Shown in pieces: positions 1 through 12,013 of a stretch of 64,000 nt of DNA (position 1 is the first letter of the stretch; each line of letters opens with the position of its first letter). Origin of the DNA: Megaleporinus macrocephalus (lineage: Eukaryota > Chordata > Actinopteri > Characiformes > Anostomidae); assembly GCA_021613375.1 (NCBI GenBank), contig CM038726.1, positions 4,161,525-4,225,524 of the forward strand, read 5' to 3'. The translations under genes and the position numbers were made by a program. Under the pieces are notes generated by a model. That model was not told the origin of the DNA. It searched no databases and saw nothing but the letters and a program-made list of their open reading frames with translations.

Positions 1-3000
1 TGAGAGAGAGAGTCAGTAAGAGAGACTCAGTGAGAGAGAGAGTCAGTAAGAGAGACTCAGTGAGAGAGAGTCAGTGAGAGAGAGAGTCAGTGAGAGAGAG
101 TCAGTGAGAGAGAGAGTCAGTGAGATAGAGAGTCAGTGAGAGAGTCAGTGAGAGAGAGAGTCAGTAAAAGAGACTCAGTGAGAGAGAGTCAGTGAGAGAG
201 AGAGTCAGTGAGAGAGAGTCAGTGAGAGAGAGAGTCAGTGAGATAGAGAGTCAGTGAGAGAGAGTCAGTGAGATAGAGAGTCAGTGAGAGAGTCAGTGAG
301 AGAGAGTCATTGAGAGAGAGAGTCAGTAAGAGAGACTCAGTGAGAGAGAGAGTCAGTAAGAGAGACTCAGTGAGAGAGAGTCAGTGAGAGAGAGAGTCAG
401 TGAGAGAGAGTCAGTGAGAGAGAGAGTCAGTGAGAGAGAGAGTCAGTGAGAGAGAGAGTCAGTGAGAGAGTCAGTGAGAGAGAGAGTCAGTAAAAGAGAC
501 TCAGTGAGAGAGAGTCAGTGAGAGAGAGAGTCAGTGAGAGAGAGTCAGTGAGAGAGAGAGTCAGTGAGATAGAGAGTCAGTGAGAGAGAGAGAGAGAGTC
601 AATGAGAGAGAGAGTCAGTGAGATAGAGAGTCAGTGAGAGAGTCAGTGAGAGAGAGTCAGTGAGAGAGAGAGTCAGTAAGAGAGACTCAGTGAGAGAGAG
701 AGTCAGTAAGAGAGACTCAGTGAGAGAGAGTCAGTGAGAGAGAGAGTCAGTGAGAGACAGTCAGTGAGAGAGAGAGTCAGTGAGATAGAGAGTCAGTGAG
801 AGAGTCAGTGAGAGAGAGAGTCAGTAAAAGAGACTCAGTGAGAGAGAGTCAGTGAGAGAGAGAGTCAGTGAGAGAGAGTCAGTGAGAGAGAGAGTCAGTG
901 AGATAGAGAGTCAGTGAGAGAGTCAGTGAGAGAGAGTCAGTGAGATAGAGAGTCAGTGAGAGAGTCAGTGAGAGAGAGTCATTGAGAGAGAGAGTCAGTA
1001 AGAGAGACTCAGTGAGAGAGAGAGTCAGTAAGAGAGACTCAGTGAGAGAGAGTCAGTGAGAGAGAGAGTCAGTGAGAGAGAGTCAGTGAGAGAGAGAGTC
1101 AGTGAGATAGAGAGTCAGTGAGAGAGTCAGTGAGAGAGAGAGTCAGTAAAAGAGACTCAGTGAGAGAGAGTCAGTGAGAGAGAGAGTCAGTGAGAGAGAG
1201 TCAGTGAGAGAGAGAGTCAGTGAGATAGAGAGTCAGTGAGAGAGAGAGAGAGAGTCAATGAGAGAGAGAGTCAGTGAGATAGAGAGTCAGTGAGAGAGTC
1301 AGTGAGAGAGAGTCAGTGAGAGAGAGAGTCAGTAAGAGAGACTCAGTGAGAGAGAGAGTCAGTAAGAGAGACTCAGTGAGAGAGAGTCAGTGAGAGAGAG
1401 AGTCAGTGAGAGACAGTCAGTGAGAGAGAGAGTCAGTGAGATAGAGAGTCAGTGAGAGAGTCAGTGAGAGAGAGTCAGTAAGAGAGACTCAGTGAGAGAG
1501 AGTCAGTGAGAGAGAGAGTCAGTGAGAGAGAGTCAGTGAGAGAGAGAGTCAGTGAGAGAGAGTCAGTGAGAGAGACTCAGTGAGAGAGAGTCAGTAAGAG
1601 AGAGTCAGTGAGAGAGAGAGTCAGTGAGAGAGAGACTCAGTGAGAGAGTGTCAGTGAGAGAGAGTCAGTGAGAGAGAGACTCAGTAAGAGAGAGTCAGTA
1701 AGAGAGAGTCAGTGAGAGAGAGAGTCAGTGAGAGAGAGACTCAGTGAGAGAGAGTCAGTGAGAGAGAGTCAGTGAGAGAGAGAGTCAGTAAGAGAGAGTC
1801 AGTAAGAGAGAGAGTCAGTGAGAGAGAGTCAATGAGAGAGAGAGTCAGTGAGATAGAGAGTCAGTGAGAGAGTCAGTGAGAGAGAGTCAGTGAGAGAGAG
1901 AGTCAGTAAGAGAGACTCAGTGAGAGAGAGAGTCAGTAAGAGAGACTCAGTGAGAGAGAGTCAGTGAGAGAGAGAGTCAGTGAGAGAGAGAGTCAGTGAG
2001 AGAGAGAGTCAGTGAGAGAGAGAGTCAGTGAGAGAGAGTCAGTGAGAGAGAGTCAGTGAGAGAGAGAGTCAGTGAGAGAGAGAGTCAGTGAGAGAGAGTC
2101 AGTAAGAGAGAGAGTCAGTGAGAGAGAGTCAGTGAGAGAGAGTCAGTAAGAGAGAGTCAGTGAGATAGAGAGTCAGAGAGAGAGAGTCAGTGAGAGAGAG
2201 TCAGTGAGAGAGAGAGTCAGTGAGAGAGAGAGTCAGTGAGAGAGAGTCAGTAAGAGAGAGTCAGTAAGAGAGAGAGTCAGTGAGAGAGAGTCAGTGAGAG
2301 AGAGTCAGTAAGAGAGAGTCAGTGAGAGAGAGAGTCAGAGAGAGAGAGTCAGTGAGAGAGAGTCAGTGAGAGAGAGAGTCAGAGAGAGAGAGTCAGTGAG
2401 AGAGAGAGTCAGTGAGAGAGAGTCAGTGAGAGAGAGTCAGTAAGAGAGAGTCAGTGAGAGAGAGTCAGTGAGAGAGAGTCAGTAAGAGAGAGTCAGTGAG
2501 AGAGAGAGTCAGTGAGAGAGAGTCAGTAAGAGAGAGAGTCAGTGAGAGAGAGTCAGTGAGAGAGAGTCAGTAAGAGAGAGTCAGTGAGATAGAGAGTCAG
2601 AGAGAGAGAGTCAGTCAGAGAGAGTCAGTGAGAGAGAGAGTCAGTGAGAGAGAGAGTCAGTGAGAGAGAGTCAGTGAGAGAGAGTCAGTGAGAGAGAGTC
2701 AGTGAGAGAGAGAGTCAGTGAGAGAGAGTCAGTAAGAGAGAGAGTCAGTCAGAGAGAGTCAGTGAGAGAGAGTCAGTAAGAGAGAGTCAGTGAGATAGAG
2801 AGTCAGTGAGAGAGAGTCAGTGAGAGAGAGTCAGTGAGAGAGAGTCAGTGAGAGAGAGAGTCAGTGAGAGAGAGACTCAGTGAGAGAGTCAGTGAGAGAG
2901 AGAGTCAGTGAGAGAGAGTCAGTGAGAGAGAGAGTCAGTGAGAGAGAGAGTCAGTGAGAGAGAGTCAGTGAGAGAGAGTCAGTAAGAGAGAGTCAGTGAG

Positions 3001-6000
3001 AGAGAGTCAGTGAGAGAGAGTCAGTGAGAGAGTCAGTGAGAGAGAGTCAGTGAGAGAGAGTCAGTGAGAGAGACTCAGTGAGAGAGAGTCAGTGAGAGAG
3101 AGAGAGAGAGAGAGTCAGTGAGAGTCAGTGAGAGAGAGAGTCAGTAAGAGAGAGTCAGTGAGAGAGAGTCAGTGAGAGTCAGTGAGAGAGAGAGAGAGAG
3201 AGAGTCAGTGAGAGAGAGTCAGTGAGAGAGAGAGTCAGTAAGAGAGAGTCAGTGAGAGAGAGTCAGTGAGAGAGAGAGTCAGTGAGATAGAGAGTCAGTG
3301 AGAGAGTCAGTGAGAGAGAGAGTCAGTAAAAGAGACTCAGTGAGAGAGAGTCAGTGAGAGAGAGAGTCAGTGAGAGAGAGTCAGTGAGAGAGAGAGTCAG
3401 TGAGATAGAGAGTCAGTGAGAGAGAGAGAGAGAGTCAATGAGAGAGAGAGTCAGTGAGATAGAGAGTCAGTGAGAGAGTCAGTGAGAGAGAGTCAGTGAG
3501 AGAGAGAGTCAGTAAGAGAGACTCAGTGAGAGAGAGAGTCAGTAAGAGAGACTCAGTGAGAGAGAGTCAGTGAGAGAGAGAGTCAGTGAGAGACAGTCAG
3601 TGAGAGAGAGAGTCAGTGAGATAGAGAGTCAGTGAGAGAGTCAGTGAGAGAGAGTCAGTAAGAGAGACTCAGTGAGAGAGAGTCAGTGAGAGAGAGAGTC
3701 AGTGAGAGAGAGTCAGTGAGAGAGAGAGAGTCAGTGAGAGAGAGTCAGTGAGAGAGAGTCAGTGAGAGAGAGTCAGTAAGAGAGAGTCAGTGAGAGAGAG
3801 AGTCAGTGAGAGAGAGACTCAGTGAGAGAGTGTCAGTGAGAGAGGCAGTGAGAGAGAGACTCAGTAAGAGAGAGTCAGTAAGAGAGAGTCAGTGAGAGAG
3901 AGAGTCAGTGAGAGAGAGACTCAGTGAGAGAGAGTCAGTGAGAGAGAGTCAGTGAGAGAGAGAGTCAGTAAGAGAGAGTCAGTAAGAGAGAGAGTCAGTG
4001 AGAGAGAGTCAATGAGAGAGAGAGTCAGTGAGATAGAGAGTCAGTGAGAGAGTCAGTGAGAGAGAGTCAGTGAGAGAGAGAGTCAGTAAGAGAGACTCAG
4101 TGAGAGAGAGAGTCAGTAAGAGAGACTCAGTGAGAGAGAGTCAGTGAGAGAGAGAGTCAGTGAGAGAGAGAGTCAGTGAGAGAGAGACTCAGTGAGAGAG
4201 AGAGTCAGTGAGAGAGAGTCAGTGAGAGAGAGTCAGTGAGAGAGAGTCAGTGAGAGAGAGAGTCAGTGAGAGAGAGAGTCAGTGAGAGAGAGTCAGTAAG
4301 AGAGAGAGTCAGTGAGAGAGAGTCAGTGAGAGAGAGTCAGTAAGAGAGAGTCAGTGAGATAGAGAGTCAGAGAGAGAGAGTCAGTGAGAGAGAGTCAGTG
4401 AGAGAGAGAGTCAGTGAGAGAGAGAGTCAGTGAGAGAGAGTCAGTAAGAGAGAGTCAGTAAGAGAGAGAGTCAGTGAGAGAGAGTCAGTGAGAGAGAGTC
4501 AGTAAGAGAGAGTCAGTGAGATAGAGAGTCAGAGAGAGAGAGTCAGTGAGAGAGAGTCAGTGAGAGAGAGAGTCAGTGAGAGAGAGTCAGTGAGAGAGAG
4601 AGTCAGTGAGAGAGAGTCAGTGAGAGAGAGTCAGTAAGAGAGAGTCAGTGAGAGAGAGTCAGTGAGAGAGAGTCAGTAAGAGAGAGTCAGTGAGAGAGAG
4701 AGTCAGTGAGAGAGAGTCAGTAAGAGAGAGAGTCAGTGAGAGAGAGTCAGTGAGAGAGAGTCAGTAAGAGAGAGTCAGTGAGATAGAGAGTCAGAGAGAG
4801 AGAGTCAGTCAGAGAGAGTCAGTGAGAGAGAGAGTCAGTGAGAGAGAGAGTCAGTGAGAGAGAGTCAGTGAGAGAGAGTCAGTAAGAGAGAGTCAGTGAG
4901 ATAGAGAGTCAGAGAGAGAGAGTCAGTGAGAGAGAGTCAGTGAGAGAGAGTCAGTAAGAGAGAGAGTCAGTGAGAGAGAGTCAGTGAGAGAGAGTCAGTA
5001 AGAGAGAGTCAGTGAGATAGAGAGTCAGTGAGAGAGAGTCAGTGAGAGAGAGAGTCAGTGAGAGAGAGTCAGTGAGAGAGAGAGTCAGTGAGAGAGATAG
5101 TCAGTGAGAGAGAGTCAGTGAGAGAGAGTCAGTGAGAGAGAGTCAGTAAGAGAGATTCTGAGAGAGAGAGTCAGTGAGAGAGAGTCAGTGAGAGAGAGTC
5201 AGAAAGAGAGAGTCAGTGAGAGAGAGTCAGTGAGAGAGAGTCAGTGAGAGAGAGAGTCAGTGAGAGAGAGTCAGTGAGAGAGAGAGTCAGTGAGAGAGAG
5301 TCAGTAAGAGAGAGAGTCAGTGAGAGAGAGTCAGTGAGAGAGAGTCAGTAAGAGAGAGTCAGTGAGATAGAGATTCAGAGAGAGAGAGTCAGTGAGAGAG
5401 AGTCAGTGAGAGAGAGAGTCAGTGAGAGAGAGTCAGTGAGAGAGAGTCAGTGAGAGAGAGAGTCAGTGAGAGAGAGTCAGTAAGAGAGAGAGTCAGTCAG
5501 AGAGAGTCAGTGAGAGAGAGTCAGTAAGAGAGAGTCAGTGAGATAGAGAGTCAGTGAGAGAGAGTCAGTGAGAGAGAGTCAGTGAGAGAGAGTCAGTGAG
5601 AGAGAGAGTCAGTGAGAGAGAGACTCAGTGAGAGAGTCAGTGAGAGAGAGAGTCAGTGAGAGAGAGTCAGTGAGAGAGAGAGTCAGTGAGAGAGAGAGTC
5701 AGTGAGAGAGAGTCAGTGAGAGAGAGTCAGTAAGAGAGAGTCAGTGAGAGAGAGTCAGTGAGAGAGTCAGTGAGAGAGAGTCAGTGAGAGAGAGTCAGTG
5801 AGAGAGACTCAGTGAGAGAGAGTCAGTGAGAGAGAGAGAGAGAGAGAGTCAGTGAGAGTCAGTGAGAGAGAGAGTCAGTAAGAGAGAGTCAGTGAGAGAG
5901 AGTCAGTGAGAGAGAGTCAGTGAGAGAGAGAGAGAGAGAGAGTCAGTGAGAGAGAGTCAGTGAGAGAGAGAGTCAGTAAGAGAGAGTCAGTGAGAGAGAG

Positions 6001-6066
6001 TCAGTAAGAGAGAGTCAGTGAGAGAGAGTCAGTGAGAGAGAGTCAGTGAGAGAGAGAGTCAGTGTG
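1..6066. repeat. GA-rich minisatellite, truncated at the window edge
   Basis: Uninterrupted tandem array of 12-20 bp units made of GA runs punctuated by TCAGTG or TCAGTA. Variant units (GAGATAGAGAG, TAAAAGAGACTC, AGAGACAGTC, TCAATG) recur in fixed order, so the array has higher-order structure: roughly 330/660-bp modules in the first 1.5 kb and larger duplications further in. It starts before base 1 and ends where the pattern breaks into TGTGAGGTATTTAAG. No gene is visible in it. The plus strand is about three-quarters purine by eye. Confidence 0.97.
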
Positions 6067-6773
6067 AGGTATTTAAGTGTGTAGATTTACAGGTGATCAT
6101 TTAAAGGAACAGCTGAAGTAAACGAGGCGCTGAGTCACCAGCGGTCCGCGGCACAGCTCCAGTGCCTCTCGGCCCAGATTCTCTCCGTCTCTCTGGGACG
6201 GCGCTGGCAGACGCTCCCTCCAGTGGAGCCGCACCCACACGTCTCACTATTATAGACAAACACACAGGACCCCCCCGACTGTGGACTGGGGTACAGCTGT
6301 ACACTATAAGAGTCCTTGGGTAAGACTCTTAACACTACCTTCACCTACCTGTGTACAGGTGCCCAAGGCACTGTGAAACATCTAGGTGGTCTCAGGCAAA
6401 CCTGCAGCTTCCTTCACCGTTCTTGTCCAGAGGGTTTCTGATAGTGTAGGTCCTCTCGCTGTTCTTCTTGGATCCAAACTGGGCGTCCACTCCTAGCGTG
6501 AGTAGCCCTGGTCCTGAATTGTCTTCAGCCATTCTATTGTAGTCTTTTTTCTGAGGTTGTTTAGGGTAACCTTCTGGAGAACATCAGGTTTCTCAGGAAG
6601 CAGGTTTTATGTGATGGGTGAAGCACCTGCGGACGCCATACCTCCAACCTCAGCTCCTCGATTCAAACAACTTTCATTGGTTAGCTATTAGAGAGTCATT
6701 AGTCATTCTTGAGTTCCAATGAGTTCCATTGATCCCAAAGTTGATCAGGACATTTTACAGAAGTAGGAGAAGT
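6067..6773. other. Unique sequence, nothing identified
   Basis: Non-repetitive DNA after the GA array. Short open frames occur on the minus strand around 6.1-6.3 kb but resemble no family I know and have no splice context. A short stretch near 6.31 kb (AGAGTCCTTGGGTAAGACTC) recalls the middle of fish tRNA-derived SINEs, too weakly to call. Confidence 0.5.
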
Positions 6774-7060
6774 TGGGTCATGCAATAAGACTCGGACCCA
6801 AAGCAGACAAGTAAATCAGCTGAAGGACGTCAGGGGAAGAAGTAGACCTGTGTTTGGAGTGGCCGAGTCAGAGTCCTGACCTGAACCCTACTGAGATGCT
6901 GTGATCTGAAGACGGCTGTGAAAGCCTCCCAGAGGTACTGATATTAAAATATTGATTTCTTCTCACTGTTGTGCAAATCCGATCACAGGAAACGTTTAGT
7001 GGAGGTGAAGCTGCTGAAGATGAAATCTGAGGGTTCACCTACGGTCTGCACGGTGGATGA
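6774..7060 (+). mobile_element. Tc1/mariner transposase relic, C-terminal part
   Basis: Read on the plus strand around 6855-6905, one frame gives LEWPSQSPDLNPTEML, the C-terminal block of Tc1-type transposases that carries one of the catalytic acidic residues (DLNPxE). Upstream, GGTCATGCAATAAGACTC and AAGTAAATCAGCTGAAGG match the segment that normally precedes this block in fish Tc1 elements. Downstream, GGAAACGTTTAGTGGAGGT matches the end of the transposase coding region. The copy has an in-frame stop just after the motif, lost segments and no visible terminal inverted repeats, so it is a dead fragment. Family identity is from remembered consensus sequences. Confidence 0.75.
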
Positions 7061-8929
7061 TACTCGCTGTGCTTAATTTTAAACATTAAATAACAATTGT
7101 CTGATTGTGTTTGTATACAGTATAATTGTGATTAGATAACAATCAGACCTCATTGTATTAACAATCAATGCAGAAATCCAACTAATTCCAATCAGTCCAC
7201 ATACTTTTTCTTTCATATTGTTGCATCTTGTACTCCAGGGATGCAGAAGCAAACATTTTCTTTCTGCACTCCTGACTCGGCATCGTCCTTTTCAATGGCA
7301 TCCAACTGTGTATCATCGCTGCCCAATGAAAAACAAGTCTCTAAAATAGCAACTTTACAGGAGAGGACAAAAACCTTCTTAACTTACAATGTAAGTGAAG
7401 GTAAAGAGGTTTTATTTTAAGTGATTTTAGAGCGTTTCTATTGGTCCGTTCATCATGAAACTTGCGCAGCATATAAAGAACAGCCGCCGTGTTCAAATAA
7501 TATAGAAAACAGAAAATCGAAAAAAAAACACGTTTTTCTTCAGACAGCGACGATATATTAACACTAGTCTACAAATACTAGCCTCTCTGTTTTCTCCAGA
7601 GAGAACAATAAGGACAAAACACCAGCAGAAACAATTAGAAATAGGATTATAATGTTTAGTTTTTAGCATCGTAATGAAACTAACATACACAGAGTGGACG
7701 TCTCCCCAACAAGGCTACAGCGACACGGTCGGGTTCGATACAGTGAAAAATACAATATATAATATATAATATAATATATATAGGTATATACACATATGCT
7801 TCAAAACCACATTCAACAAAAATAGTCATGTTGTAAATATAAAAAAACACAGTTTATTCTCGCTGCTGTTTTCAGGTTCAGGAAGAGGAAAACGTTCGGA
7901 GTCTGGATTTTTCAAAGAGATCTGACGTTGAGAAGACATTCCGATGATGATTTATGTTACAGAATGTTCTGGTGGTCTTCTCCCGACAGTGCCGAGCATG
8001 TTTTTCTCTGGAGAATCAGTCTCACACCTCCTCATCTGTTACTAAGTTGAACCATATTTCTTTTGCTGGCTGGCTAAAAGCCCAATGCCTCCGAGGTATT
8101 TTGGAACAGTTAGCATGAATGCCACCCTCCCCACCCGAACCCTACCCCCCCCATTTGGCTACTTGTGATCCCGAGGCTGCGTTTAGATGGATAATCTGGT
8201 AATCGAGTCTTTCCCCTGAAGTCTGGAAAGCCAGGCTTAGCCCAGGCCTTTGGTGCTTCGCAGCAAAACAAGAGCCTTGCGTGCTTAGCGAAGAAGCTAT
8301 GTGTGTTAGCTTCAGGGCACGCCGATGTCTTTCATACTACCATGCTTCTGGGAAATGCAGATCAGACTGTTCCGGCGACAATACCTAAAGTTTACTCTAG
8401 GGGCAGTGTTGCATTTACCAAAGCAAAATGTATAGTGAAACTCAAGAAGACAGTTATATGAAATATGAATAAGATTTAAAAAATAATGCTAATCATACCT
8501 ATCTGAGTACTGGGTGGGCGAAGCTAATGAGCAGCTTGATTGGTATCACTCTCTCCACCAGTCCTAGCCTGATCCACTAACCAAGTGGTTCAACTAGCTA
8601 CATTCCTTCCACAGAACGTTTAGCTGTACGGCTACTCGGGCCGAAACTCTGGACAGAAGTTTAATTTTCAACGTATCTGATTTCGTTACATTGGGAAAGA
8701 CTGCAAATAGATCAAGGGTACTATGTAAACAAAAGAAAGTCTCTTCACGGTAAATGTGAAAGTGTTTTAAAACCAGAATTGAGATCAAAGAGAAAACTTT
8801 ACCCAAATCTAAAACATGGTTTGTGGTGTTTGGTTCAATACCATGACCATCTCCAGCTTTATAACGTCTCTGGTTGCTACCAGCTGAACATCCAAGCTCA
8901 ACCACTCAGATAAAAGAAAACCATCCCTT
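7061..8929. other. Unique AT-rich sequence, no gene identified
   Basis: No tandem array and no recognisable exon. A short TATA-rich stretch lies at about 7755-7795. Open frames of 65 and 103 codons on the minus strand (7493-7690 and 8594-8905) have no family resemblance and are probably chance. Confidence 0.5.
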
Positions 8930-9125
8930 GGTTTTCCAAGCTGCTAATCCTTCTGGGTCGCAAGTATCCTAGCATTCATTGAGCAGAAGGCAGGAAACAC
9001 CCTGGACAGGCCACCTGTCCATCGTAGGGCAGACACCTCTAGGGGCATCTCTAGACACAGTCATGGGGAGAACCAGGAATTGAACCCTGGCACTTATTGC
9101 TGTGAGGCTACAGCACTACCCACTA
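8930..9125 (-). repeat. Dispersed repeat with tRNA-like head, minus copy
   Basis: The plus strand carries AACACCCTGGACAGG, GTCCATCGTAGGGCAGACAC, then GGAATTGAACCCTGGC and GCTGTGAGGCTACAGC. Read backwards this is the widespread fish repeat whose head ends in a GGTTC-type B-box and whose tail reads like CTTATCC...GGTCGC. It points opposite to the copy at 9190-9450. Assignment is from memory of this repeat; no target duplication was identified. Confidence 0.65.
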
Positions 9126-9189
9126 CCCCCAAACCTTGCATCTCTGAAATAGTAAGTCCTAGCAGTAGGACATAACTCTCTAAACTGAA

Positions 9190-9450
9190 CGTAGGGTGGA
9201 GCAGCCACCTCACAACAAGAAAGGTCTGGGTTCGGGTCCCTGGCCAGGCAACAAGGGTCCTTTCTGTGTGGAGTGTGTTGTCCCTGAGTCCACATGGGTT
9301 TCCCCCCCACAGTCCAAAGACACATAGTAGTGGGGTGAGTTGGAGACACTAAACTGCCTCTAGTTGGGAATGAATGGACTGGTGGCCTGTCCAGTGTGTT
9401 TCCTAGATTCCAGGACCCTTTGCGACCCAGAAGGACAAGTGGTTTTGAAG
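9190..9450 (+). repeat. Dispersed repeat with tRNA-like head, plus copy
   Basis: Same family as 8930-9125 in the opposite orientation. It reads GGTGGAGCAGCCACCTCAC, then GGGTTCGGGTCCCTGG (B-box-like), CCTTTCTGTGTGGAGTG, CACAGTCCAAAGACACAT, GGACTGGTGGCCTGTCCAG and a tail GCGACCCAGAAGGACAAG. The head-to-head arrangement leaves only about 65 bp between the copies and makes an imperfect inverted repeat of about 200 bp per arm. Confidence 0.7.
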
Positions 9451-11499
9451 AAGTACTGAATGTGTATGAACGAATGTCACTGTAACGAGTTAGTGTGGAC
9501 CTAAGTTCTTTCTAGATGTAGATCGTACGACGGTGGTGGTTTATTTAGACGTATGGCACGTGATGTGTAGTTGAGTCTTTTTAATTGCCCCTCTAAGCTC
9601 TGTCCCCACACAGATACGCTAATGTGCAGAGCAGCCCGAACAGAATAGATGTCAGGTTCTGACACAGTTGTGACAGGCTTGAAAACTCTAAAGCATGAAG
9701 ATAAACAGATCAGAGCCAGTTTTCCAGGCGGGAATGAGGAAAGTTCACTTGAAGAAAAAAAGAGCTCTCCTCTTTTCAGTCTTAGTTGACAACAGATTGT
9801 TAAACTGATTCAGCTCATTATCACATGGAATCCGGCACTAATCCTCATGCCAAACCCAAGATTGCTACAGGAAAGCTTGGCCTATGTGAGTTCCTTTTAA
9901 GGGGAAATCTACCTGCTTCTCAAAGGGGTTTGGAATGAAAGGGAAACTTAGCTTAGAGGTGCAGATAGGAGCCAGACAATTGAAGAGCTTAATGGAGACG
10001 TTGTAGGGATACGCCATGGCATCGGAATCGTTCGTTAATTGCTGTTGTAAAAACCATCGGCAATGGGCTGATGATCAGATTCAGCCGTTCCGGGATTCCT
10101 TGTACGCTGGACGAGCAGAGTTAGCGACCCTGACCGAAACAGAACCTGCTGCTTGACATACATTGGCCTCACCACAGACTTCTGGACATCTGATGTGAGT
10201 CCTTTTGAGCATCCATGCACTATAAACAATTGAGACCCACGCTCACCAGGCGCAAGGCGTTTCAGGCCTTTGGCAATAAGCATGCACTAGAATTCCGGCA
10301 GGGATTGATGATAAACGCCAGAATCAAGTTCAGTCCTAAACTTTACTCATATAAACAGACAGAAATGAAAGTGTTCAGCATCTCTGATCCACTCGGTATC
10401 AGTTTAGTATCTCTTAACAGACTGGCTGATAGATGTGAAGTGAAAAGCTAGACTTGTAGCTCAACTAACAGACCGTTAGCATTTGTCTGGCTGCCTTTCT
10501 CTGTATACACAAGGTCTTTCTGTGTATGAGTGTGGTTTAATTTCATGTAGTAATGTCCAAATGTTGCTGTGAAATGATGATATTGACATCAGCCTAGAGT
10601 TCCCATATGGCTACATCCTCACTGGCGAATGTCTTTAGGCTTCAGATTTTGAATTCAAGGCAGAGAAACGAACATGTAGATAGTTGAGAGGCAAAATAGT
10701 TTTAGATGTATTGCATCATCAAAGATTCACGTGCAGTGTTGATAAGTTTTGGTATATTCAAGCTGGTAAGTTTCTCTACAATAAACCATTTCACATCAAA
10801 CCACCCTGAATTACTTTGTTAATGTTTCAAGCAATTAATTATGCAGTAAAAATGGATTCTGGACTTTCATTTAAAAACTAGCCTCTAGAGATTAGATGCT
10901 AACGCAGAGCTGCCAATTTTCTGCATTGCCCTGGAGACTCCGATTCAGTCTGATCTTATGCCAAACTTTCACCTGCTATTCTATCCAAGTACATTAAACT
11001 CATTGCTGGATCTAAACCAACAAACAGTGAACAGGTTGCGGAGTGGATGCTAGCAGGTGGTTTGTATAGCTGATTGGGCGTCATTGAAATGAAGGCTGCG
11101 CTTGTTTGAAATGCTGCAGGTGTGAGCGACTCACTTTGTTGTTGGGAATTTCTTGGCTGCCTGGAACCCAGATGCCACAGATGAAACAACAAAGAGGGAA
11201 TGTTACGTGACGCCACCTAGTTAATCAACTTGACTATGTATTAAATCGCTGTGATCCATCCTTGGAATTTGGAAGTTTCTGACCTCTGGCTAGGAAGTTT
11301 AGAATGGAACACTCCCTGAAGTTCCAGTCCGGACACTTAAGCATTCACCACCCATGAAGCGCAGCTAGATCCTGGCATTTCTTCAAAACCATGGTTTGTT
11401 GAAAGATGTTTTTGATTTCCATCTGCAATGTAAATGAAGTCCAACAAATTCCACATAGTTGGCAGCCCTGCTCAAATGTAAGATGTATTCAAGCTTCTT
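9451..11499. other. Unique sequence, 3' flank or 3' UTR of the receptor gene
   Basis: Lies downstream of the minus-strand receptor stop codon at 12014. A minus-strand AATAAA (plus-strand TTTATT near 9540) and an ATTAAA (plus-strand TTTAAT near 10526) could serve polyadenylation, but neither can be chosen without transcript data. Short open frames on both strands (10035-10283, 10215-10451, 10956-11216) have no family resemblance. Confidence 0.4.
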
Positions 11500-11860
11500 T
11501 GCTGGCTGTATGTTCTGTTTGGTGTAGACTAGCATGCACAGTTGTGGCCTACTGTTTTGGTCATTTGAGGAATTTGCGTGATGGACACACTAGCATGCAT
11601 GACTGTAGGCCAGCTTCTTAGCTTGTAACGGAAGGTAGTGTGTGTGACTGAAGCTAGTTTCTTGGTTGCTTCAAGAAATTGTGTGGTGTAGATACCAGCA
11701 TGCATGGTTTGAGGTTGCTTCAGGAATTTCTATGATGTAGAGAGTAGCATGAGAGAACAGCAGGCTAGCTCTTTGGCTGGTTGAGAGATATGTTGAGTCG
11801 GAATTACTTTGTATGCAATATGTAAGACCAGCTTTTTGGTTTCTTGGACTGGGATGTAAA
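11500..11860. repeat. Degenerate tandem repeat with TAGCATGCA core
   Basis: Four or five diverged units of about 50-65 bp share a core like TAGCATGCA followed by a stretch ending in TTGGTTGCTTCAAGAAATT or a variant. Unit boundaries are blurred, so this looks like an old array. It sits within 150-500 bp of the receptor stop codon and would be inside a 3' UTR if the gene is transcribed through it. Confidence 0.5.
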
Positions 11861-12013
11861 CCTGTAGGCCTCTGTTGAAGTCTTAAACGACACCTGATTC
11901 CGTGTCTAATGGTCCATTGAACCCTTGCCCAACCTTTCATTGTCACCTATTTGGCAAACAGGTGCATGGTTAGCCCATAACATGTAACTTAACAATATGT
12001 AGCCAACCCCCCT

